A DNA stretch of 64,000 nt from Cyprinodon diabolis (Eukaryota; Chordata; Actinopteri; Cyprinodontiformes; Cyprinodontidae). The stretch lies in contig CM060069.1 of the NCBI GenBank assembly GCA_030533445.1, positions 1,395,756-1,459,755 on the forward strand. The letters are read 5' to 3'. Both the position numbers and the translations under genes were made by a program. This document shows, one piece after another, positions 62,101-64,000 of the stretch; the stretch's first letter is position 1; the number at the start of each line of letters is the position of its first letter. The notes under the pieces are model-generated. The model was not told the origin of the DNA and ran no database searches. It was given only the letters and a program-made list of their open reading frames with translations.

Positions 62101-64000
62101 GGGTTAAGGCGGGCGTTCGGACACAGTAAGCTTGTATGAGCTATGAGAACAGCAACTTTAAACAGAGTGTGCGTTCCTCTCGGGTGCGGGTGCAGGGTTC
62201 TGCATGTGAATTTTGTTTTTAAGTGGAGAGGGCGACCTTTTCAAAAATTCATGGAAATCCTCCATGATACCTTTAGGCAGCTTTTTGCATCCATGATCTC
62301 CTGTCTACAGAGTTCAACCGACTCACATGGAGGTCTTCAGCAGATCCACAGCATCCGTCTGCTGGAAGTGTTCAGCAAAGTCCAACGCCGTCCTGAAACA
62401 CAACAGGAACAATTGGAACGTGGTTCCTGGTCCATTTTAGAAACTGGCACCACTAGTTCTCAGAACCAGAGCTTTGCATCATGGGGCAGAAGGATGAGCC
62501 TTCCTACCATCCGTTACATGCTCTCATGTTGATGTCAGCACCCATGGAGAGCAGCTGCTGCATCTCTGGAAGGAATCCTCGCGCTGCTGAAGCCATCAGA
62601 GGTGTGGAGCCCGTCTCACTGTGGGTGTAGTCCACTGAACAGAGGAGAACACCTTCACAATAAGGCTCCATCTCAACTCGACAGTATCAACTCACCTCAC
62701 CAACAAGTAAATTCTTTTTCTACCAAACAGTAACAAACGTGATTTCCTTACGGCCCTGTCACTTCCGGCCAGTTTATCCAGGGGAGGATCCATCACACTC
62801 AGCTTCTGGCCAAGGTGTGACCAGGGCTTCAAAAAGGGGCTTTCTTCCTGCCTTTCAAATACTAGTGGTCCAGGTGTTTGTTTTCAGAAAGGGACGGAGG
62901 ACATGACCTTACCGCTGACCCGTTCATGCAGAATGAGGTTGAAGAGCTGGCTGAAAGCATCCTGGTCTTCATGCAGGAAGATGCTGGAGATGCAGGAGTC
63001 CATCTCCTTTAGCAGCCATGGCTTCAGCTGCTCTGGGTCCTTCTCACTCTGTGATACAACAAGAAAAGGTTCAGGCAACGCCTCCTGCTGGCGGCAGAGC
63101 TTTCAGGTCACCTTGCTAAGTTTATACGTAGAATGAAATAAATGGGAAATTTGTTTCTTTTTTAAAGCAGCCATGAAGAAAGAACGCATCGTTTGCATCT
63201 AAAACAGTAGCTCTGTGCAACAAGCAGGTTGTCACAAAAGGTTATCTGCTAAATAGTGGAGACCAGGAGCCTTTCCCTTCAGTAGGAGGGATCCGGGGAT
63301 GGGGTTCAGGAAATTAATTCTATTCAGTGTATTTCTATAGCTCCAATTCACATCATGTCATCTCAGGTCACTTTCCAGTTCACCAGATCATCCAGTCAGA
63401 TTGATTCAAAGTTTTCTATCTAAGGAAAACCAGCTGATTGCATCGACTCATTGACTCTTCAGCAATCCCTCACACTAAGCATGCTTGTAGCGACAGTGGA
63501 GAGGAAAAACTCCCTTTGAACAGGAAGAAACCTCCAGCAGAACCAGGCTCAGTGTGAGCGGCCATCTGCTGAAATAAACCGTCCCAAACCTGATAAAGAA
63601 GTGACAGATAATGCGAAGCACCGTAAACACGTCTGCTCTGTCTAAACACCCGCCTCTTGGGGGTTTTCCCCTACTGTTGGTTGCGGCTGGAAGTAGATGT
63701 TAGCATTTTTCATGTGCTGTGTCTGACTCACTGCCAGCTCCAAGATCAGCTTCTCTCATTGGTTGATGCGGCGCATCCAGCAGCTAAAGTTACATTTTTC
63801 TAACTCCAGCAGCTGCTGCTTCTGGACCTTTTGATGTGTGTCTAACATAGACTTTGCATGTAAACCAGCTGCTTCTGCTGCTTGAATCACGTGTGGTCTG
63901 AACGTAGCATAAAAGGTACAAATGAACAAAAGGAGAGAAAAAAGAAACCCTAAGAGGATCCAACAGGACGTATATCTCACCTGCTGGATGGATTCCTTCT
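38128..64000 (-). CDS. ythdc2: ythdc2, YTH-domain m6A-binding 3'-5' RNA helicase (C-terminal two-thirds)
   Basis: YTHDC2 is a DEAH-box helicase that reads N6-methyladenosine and with MEIOC promotes meiotic entry in the germline. Twenty-two exons, all in consistent phase with GT-AG introns, encode about 953 residues; the full mammalian protein is about 1430, so the N-terminal R3H and first helicase lobe lie beyond the right edge. Visible in order: ankyrin insert; helicase motif IV (AVLIFLPGYDEI), motif V (STNIAETSITIDD) and motif VI (QRKGRAGR); winged-helix/HA2 and OB regions; acidic and serine-rich linker; YTH domain. The two YTH cage tryptophans (GIWSTTPSN and QDWGLTGLGG) are present. No frameshift or stop was seen. 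Confidence 0.96.
38275..38457 (-). CDS. ythdc2: ythdc2 exon, YTH domain second half
   Basis: It begins GYARMTS and continues QDWGLTGLGGLFSVEWIRKE, SLPFSRTQHILNPWNDNKRV and QVSRDGQ. It contains the second cage tryptophan (QDW) and the NPWND motif of YTH folds. Donor CAG|GTGAGT. Confidence 0.95.
38528..38737 (-). CDS. ythdc2: ythdc2 exon, YTH domain first half
   Basis: It encodes VRYFIMKSNSMRNVEISQEK, then GIWSTTPSNESKLSQAF and VLLVFSVQGSGHFQ. The first aromatic-cage tryptophan is in GIWST. The acceptor is 'aaaacacag' and the donor CAG|GTATCG. The mammalian FWES segment is replaced by FLAN. Confidence 0.95.
39011..39850. repeat. 30-bp minisatellite with palindromic core, ythdc2 intron
   Basis: Twenty-eight units of exactly 30 bp are present, typically GACGGGCTAACGTTAGCCCT then GGCCGCTGCA. 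Most units carry the 16-bp perfect palindrome GGGCTAACGTTAGCCC; variants (GACGTT, AACATT, GATGTT) break its centre. Because 30 is a multiple of three, both strands show long stop-free frames (ARANVSPSAA, LTLALDAADG) that are spurious. It lies between the exon pair at 38737 and 40931. Confidence 0.96.
40083..40779. mobile_element. Non-autonomous TIR element (MITE)
   Basis: The left end AAGCCGGGCTTACATTGTGC and the inverted right end (read inward AAGCTGGGCCTACACTGCGA) form terminal inverted repeats. The interior is rich in CGATC/GATCG and has a 21-bp perfect hairpin. Partial copies lie at 18590-18750 and about 58950-59330. There is no coding capacity. I suspect PIF/Harbinger type from its resemblance to common fish elements, but the target duplication was not resolved. 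Confidence 0.65.
40684..40729. repeat. Perfect 21-bp hairpin inside the MITE
   Basis: Arm 1 (40684-40704) starts CTCACACCGTACGACTAAAC. Arm 2 (40709-40729) is its exact reverse complement. The loop is CTGA. Confidence 0.92.
40931..41075 (-). CDS. ythdc2: ythdc2 exon, Ser-rich linker
   Basis: It encodes SKQLLFSDQMKTHSSDGVSK, then DRPPSSSTSSHSAN and SDPMGPSSSGK, the disordered linker before the YTH domain. It is poorly conserved in sequence but in phase with both neighbours. Donor AAG|GTACCG is weaker than the others. Confidence 0.82.
41182..41333 (-). CDS. ythdc2: ythdc2 exon, conserved linker motif
   Basis: It encodes VLGAEEHEAGLQQPAGVGQR, then PRPMSSEDGPRSSMRNS and APAHSTNDR. The QRPRPMSSE stretch is diagnostic for YTHDC2. 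Acceptor 'cttccag', donor AG|GTAAGC. Confidence 0.93.
41397..41516 (-). CDS. ythdc2: ythdc2 exon, RQKW...PSKPWS region
   Basis: It encodes NAALLCDLRQKWQELFIKRI followed by RCPSKPWSQQDEAVIQTLVS. The acceptor is 'tggtcag' and the donor TCT|GTACGT. Confidence 0.94.
41606..41697 (-). CDS. ythdc2: ythdc2 exon, acidic segment
   Basis: It encodes DHLLNELSDSEPEDLAQMKI followed by DDWLVFQLERE. The frame remains open after the exon, but the donor GAG|GTGCAG gives the right phase and joins LERE to NAALL. Confidence 0.9.
42000..42861. other. Intronic non-coding stretch
   Basis: I see no exon or terminal repeat in this part of the ythdc2 intron 41698-43798. Short open frames here have no recognisable similarity. 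It abuts an L2 fragment at 42862. Confidence 0.5.
42862..43725 (+). mobile_element. L2 3' fragment in ythdc2 intron
   Basis: It begins at 'gattagttatcaggctcc', equivalent to about 7440 in copy 1 near the end of ORF2, and continues through the whole 3' UTR to 'ctatagaaatacactgaatagaatt'. It is antisense to ythdc2. The junction fuses unrelated sequence to the last 40 ORF2 codons, making a spurious 69-codon frame. Confidence 0.85.
43799..43985 (-). CDS. ythdc2: ythdc2 exon, OB-like region
   Basis: It encodes NSSRLTQSLPTDWLIYDEMS, then RGHRVASVRCCSVVTAVTVA, VFAGGTRPVTSTLYEP and AGQKRN. LPTDWLIYDEM and RCCS are characteristic. Acceptor 'gttcag', donor G|GTGAGT. Confidence 0.95.
44500..44768. mobile_element. 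269-bp MITE with CACTGCAAAA termini
   Basis: It starts CACTGCAAAAATA and ends TATTTTGCAGTG, inverted repeats. The interior has 'taatctgagcaggaaaataag' and 'cttgaaataagacaa', which match a common fish miniature element. A diverged internal relative (no termini) occurs at about 38910-39010 ('taatctcagcaggtgaataag'). Confidence 0.75.
44942..45127 (+). pseudogene. Degenerate THAP-like domain in copy B
   Basis: The frame KIPPCAAFGCRNQQFSVCRK and on to YNLVCSMYFQH has the first THAP cysteine pair (C-X4-C). After 36 residues comes VCSMYF, aligning to the usual VCSxHF with His replaced by Tyr. There is no in-frame ATG at the start, and the domain lacks its Trp. It is probably the remains of a transposase DNA-binding domain. 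Confidence 0.5.
45129..45560. repeat. Module shared with 54453-54830 (copy in TIR element B)
   Basis: Blocks 'gaccgcagacaggaggc', 'cggcttgttttgtttg' and 'gagaacgctgggaccc' recur in the same order at 54453-54830. So do 'tttttggccctcatgtccctcc' in part and 'ctcggccgtatctagacccac'. That second copy is inside a different transposon. Confidence 0.8.
47061..47266 (-). CDS. ythdc2: ythdc2 exon, NSENWAVVKAAL region
   Basis: It encodes GFVRARGDSDIRDVNLNSEN, then WAVVKAALVAGIYPNIVHVN and RKASLLCSHREKKVLCHPTS. This is the oligonucleotide-binding-fold region typical of DEAH helicases. Acceptor 'cctgcag', donor GAG|GTAGGA. Confidence 0.95.
47361..47487 (-). CDS. ythdc2: ythdc2 exon, WQKARSEGW region
   Basis: It encodes GWQKARSEGWNRSFCEKNFL, then SQSTMDMILGMRTQLLGQLR and AI. 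The upstream intron (47488-50907) holds the 54-bp array. Acceptor 'gttttag'; donor G|GTCGGT is weak. Confidence 0.94.
47868..50536. repeat. 54-bp minisatellite in ythdc2 intron (2.7 kb)
   Basis: About 50 units are present of the form ACCTCCAGGGTTAACCCCGG, then TGTGAACCCGGCCGCGTT, then CCCATCAGAACCAGTG. There are two main variants: CCCGATGGGAACCC at the left end and CCCGGTGTGAACCC in the middle. Each unit has the palindrome GGGTTAACCC. Since 54 is divisible by three, frames of several hundred codons run along both strands (SGLTLEVTGSDGNAA, SRVNPGVNPAAFPSEP) and are not genes. Confidence 0.97.
50515..50562. repeat. 22-bp perfect inverted repeat at array edge
   Basis: Arm 1 (50515-50536) is the end of the last array unit, starting GTTCCCATCAGAACCAATGA. 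Arm 2 (50541-50562) is its exact reverse complement. The loop is TGGA. It marks a switch in orientation of the repeat at the array's right end. Confidence 0.92.
50908..51180 (-). CDS. ythdc2: ythdc2 exon, HA2/ratchet region
   Basis: It encodes TIDALDQNEDLTDLGFHLAD, then LPVESHLGKMVLCGVVLKCL, DPILTIACSLAYRDPFTLPA and FSDHMALLRAFQ. LTxLGxHLAxLPVxPxLGKM and LDPxLTIACxLxxRDPF are universal in DEAH HA2 domains. Donor CAG|GTACAC. Confidence 0.96.
51248..51367 (-). CDS. ythdc2: ythdc2 exon, post-motif VI
   Basis: It encodes ELCLQTKLLAPSSCPIADFL followed by SKAPQPPPTHSIQSAVQMLK. The acceptor is 'ttcctcag' and the donor AAG|GTGAAA. It lies 67 bp upstream of the next exon. Confidence 0.95.
51541..51646 (-). 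CDS. ythdc2: ythdc2 exon, motif VI second half
   Basis: It encodes AGRCRPGICFHLFSRFHYKN followed by MQEFQVPQLLRMPLQ, completing the QRKGRAGR motif that contacts ATP. Acceptor 'ctgtgcag', donor CAG|GTAAAG. Confidence 0.95.
51720..53960. other. Intronic stretch with a faint Tc1 remnant
   Basis: No exon is visible in this part of the intron 51647-55749. At about 52755-52830 the plus strand gives SSVRHGGRGVMVW, resembling the TVKHGGGSVMVWG block of Tc1 transposases, but no further domain follows. 53.6-53.7 kb has 'gctaatgttagcaatgctagc' words typical of fish DNA. The rest shows nothing recognisable. Confidence 0.4.
54153..55007. mobile_element. hAT-like non-autonomous transposon, 855 bp
   Basis: The terminal inverted repeats are TAGGGGTGTAAAT...ATTTACACCCCTA. 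They are flanked by 8-bp direct repeats differing at one base (GTCATGAT 54145-54152, GTCAAGAT 55008-55015), the size expected for hAT elements. The interior holds CGATGCATCGAT words and a module shared with 45129-45560. It has no transposase frame. It lies in the ythdc2 intron. Confidence 0.78.
54453..54830. repeat. Module shared with 45129-45560 (copy in hAT-like element)
   Basis: It aligns through 'ctgaccgcagacaggaggc', 'gagaacgctgggaccc', 'gtatctagacccacag' and 'gcgcagacc...cttca'. One frame gives ARERWDPFSTWISALFGPHV, which vaguely recalls the C-terminus of some LINE ORF2 proteins. I do not assign it. Confidence 0.8.
55750..55832 (-). CDS. ythdc2: ythdc2 exon, motif VI first half
   Basis: It encodes KSFDTLSRVSMLKSVWICKA followed by SVLQRKG. 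The acceptor is 'gtggcag' and donor AG|GTGAGA splits the Arg codon of GRAGR. Confidence 0.95.
55939..56019 (-). CDS. ythdc2: ythdc2 exon, helicase motif V
   Basis: It encodes ILSTNIAETSITIDDVVFVI followed by DSGKVKE, the motif V strand-helix that senses ATP and RNA. Acceptor 'tttcag', donor GAG|GTGCTG. Confidence 0.96.
56118..56205 (-). CDS. ythdc2: ythdc2 exon, LHSDMQ region
   Basis: It encodes YQVFTLHSDMQTLDQKRAMK followed by PTPCGVRKI. LHS.xQ..DQ is typical of the DEAH second RecA lobe. Acceptor 'ctctcag', donor ATA|GTGAGT. Confidence 0.95.
56667..56760 (-). CDS. ythdc2: ythdc2 exon, helicase motif IV
   Basis: It encodes AVLIFLPGYDEIVTLRDRIF followed by SDDRMSTQSE. VLIFLPGxxEI is motif IV of DEAH helicases. 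Acceptor 'tctgcag', donor AG|GTACTG. Confidence 0.95.
56913..57000. repeat. (TAA)n microsatellite and LINE-like 3' tail
   Basis: A run of AAT/TAA triplets is followed by 'acattttatttaacagcgcc', 'tttcttgacactcaagg' and 'tcactttacaaataatac'. I recognise this as a tail sequence of a dispersed fish retroelement. No coding part adjoins it. Confidence 0.55.
57831..58500. repeat. 19-bp minisatellite in ythdc2 intron
   Basis: About 35 units of GCGAGGCTAACTGCATGCA are present, with variants CTGCCTGCA, CTTCCTGCA and GCGCGG. Units with GCATGC contain the palindrome CTGCATGCAG. The array ends cleanly at 58500. It lies between the exons at 56760 and 60117. Confidence 0.96.
58950..59335. mobile_element. 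MITE fragment related to 40.08-40.78 kb
   Basis: Internal words 'gcctctatcgaccacctcccc', 'atcaggaatcataaggtc' and 'aatcaaacatgttgg' parallel 40205-40265 ('gcctctcacgatcacctccc', 'tcaggaatcgtgaggtc', 'atatcaaacatgttt'). Terminal repeats are not preserved. Confidence 0.6.
59336..60116. other. Intronic spacer
   Basis: This is the exon-proximal part of the ythdc2 intron 60116-56761. I see no further repeat or gene. The open frame running downstream from the exon at 60117 is read-through of the intron. Confidence 0.5.
60117..60295 (-). CDS. ythdc2: ythdc2 exon between ankyrin insert and motif IV
   Basis: It encodes PLRQAEDREESTLIHCSPTE, then LSSEAQELLRQYHHSFDDQQ, VDLDLIMTLLLNIC and TNTNE. YHHSFDDxxVDLDLIM is diagnostic for YTHDC2. 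Acceptor 'tgtgcag', donor G|GTGAGG. Confidence 0.95.
60610..60972 (+). mobile_element. L2 3' fragment with internal deletion
   Basis: 'cagagatcctatctctcctatcctaac' through 'ttaaatcctgaatagaact' corresponds to about 7215-7280 of copy 1. The sequence then jumps to 'ttgataaagcttctagttagag' (about 7540) and follows the 3' UTR to 'ctgtgctgctg'. About 260 bp are missing inside and the tail is absent. Confidence 0.8.
60973..62326. other. Intronic stretch of repeat-like sequence
   Basis: This lies inside the ythdc2 intron 60296-62326. 61.7-62.1 kb has an unfamiliar GC-richer block ('gcaaagcattatgggatttgctg', 'gtataatggcgttcgggttaagg') that reads like a non-autonomous DNA element, but I could not find its ends. 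No exon is visible. Confidence 0.4.
62327..62392 (-). CDS. ythdc2: ythdc2 exon, second ankyrin repeat
   Basis: It encodes TALDFAEHFQQTDAVDLLKT then S. The Trp preceding Thr is split across the intron (TG|G). TALDFAEHF corresponds to MALDWAKHF in mammals. Acceptor 'gtttcag', donor AT|GTGAGT. Confidence 0.93.
62508..62634 (-). CDS. ythdc2: ythdc2 exon, first ankyrin repeat
   Basis: It encodes DYTHSETGSTPLMASAARGF, then LPEMQQLLSMGADINMRACN and G. The ankyrin insert between the two RecA lobes is unique to YTHDC2 among DEAH helicases. Acceptor 'gttcag', donor TG|GTAGGA. Confidence 0.95.
62913..63048 (-). CDS. ythdc2: ythdc2 exon upstream of ankyrin insert
   Basis: It encodes SEKDPEQLKPWLLKEMDSCI, then SSIFLHEDQDAFSQLFNLIL and HERVS. 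PWLxKEMDxCxSxIxLxxDxDAF matches the family. Acceptor 'atcacag', donor G|GTAAGG. Confidence 0.95.
63315..63573 (-). mobile_element. L2 3'-end fragment, inverted
   Basis: Read on the minus strand it runs from 'cagatggccgctcacactg' to 'agctatagaaatacactgaatagaatt', the last 260 bp of the L2 family. It closely resembles the fragment at 42.9-43.7 kb, including the unusual 'aatacactgaatagaa' end. Confidence 0.85.
63760..63912 (-). mobile_element. Fragment of the ATGCTACGTTCA TIR family
   Basis: On the minus strand it starts ATGCTACGTTCAGACCACAC and continues with 'caagcagcagaagcagctggtttac' and 'atgcaaagtctatg', matching 44770-44840. Only one end is visible before the window edge. Confidence 0.7.
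63981..64000 (-). CDS. ythdc2: ythdc2 exon, cut by window edge
   Basis: Twenty bases ending CCAGCAG|GTGAGA on the minus strand give ...KESIQQ followed by a strong donor. Position and phase fit the exon before SEKDPEQ. Its start lies beyond the window. Confidence 0.6.

Overview
The window is vertebrate, almost certainly a teleost fish nuclear genome. It carries split genes with GT-AG introns, L2-type LINEs with a TGAATTGAATT tail, a chromodomain Ty3/gypsy element, Tc1, hAT-like and Kolobok-like DNA transposons, and many intronic minisatellites. Two conserved host genes are present, both on the minus strand. I infer a spiny-rayed (percomorph) fish but cannot name the species.

Layout. 1-9.2 kb is transposon debris: the end of a Tc1 element, two decayed LINE fragments and a 3.3 kb L2 LINE. 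9.2-15.7 kb is a terminal-inverted-repeat (TIR) DNA transposon split by a complete, apparently young Ty3/gypsy retrotransposon, with gag and pol open, LTRs that look identical and a 5-bp target duplication. 17.6-30.0 kb is hmgcs1 (cytosolic HMG-CoA synthase). All nine coding exons can be joined in phase to 515 residues. A 3.9 kb G-rich 21-bp array fills one intron and a 1.4 kb 29-bp array fills intron 1. A CCAAT-rich promoter lies at about 29.8-30.0 kb. 30-38 kb is intergenic, with a second L2 copy and a THAP-bearing Kolobok-like relic. 38.1-64.0 kb is the 3' two-thirds of ythdc2 (the meiotic m6A-reader RNA helicase): 22 exons in consistent phase, from the ankyrin insert through the second helicase lobe to the YTH domain and stop. 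Its introns hold three more minisatellites (30, 54 and 19 bp units) and nested DNA transposons.

The host genes are ordinary single-copy housekeeping or germline genes, with every catalytic or binding residue I checked in place. The unusual content is repetitive. Six tandem arrays make up about 15% of the window. Four of them have a short perfect palindrome in most units. The gypsy element has a primer site perfectly complementary to its own predicted RNA 5' end, which implies Tf1/sushi-type self-priming. Two different DNA transposons carry the same roughly 400-bp module. Two L2 copies share the same two frame breaks. I found no tRNA, rRNA, CRISPR array or prokaryotic feature.
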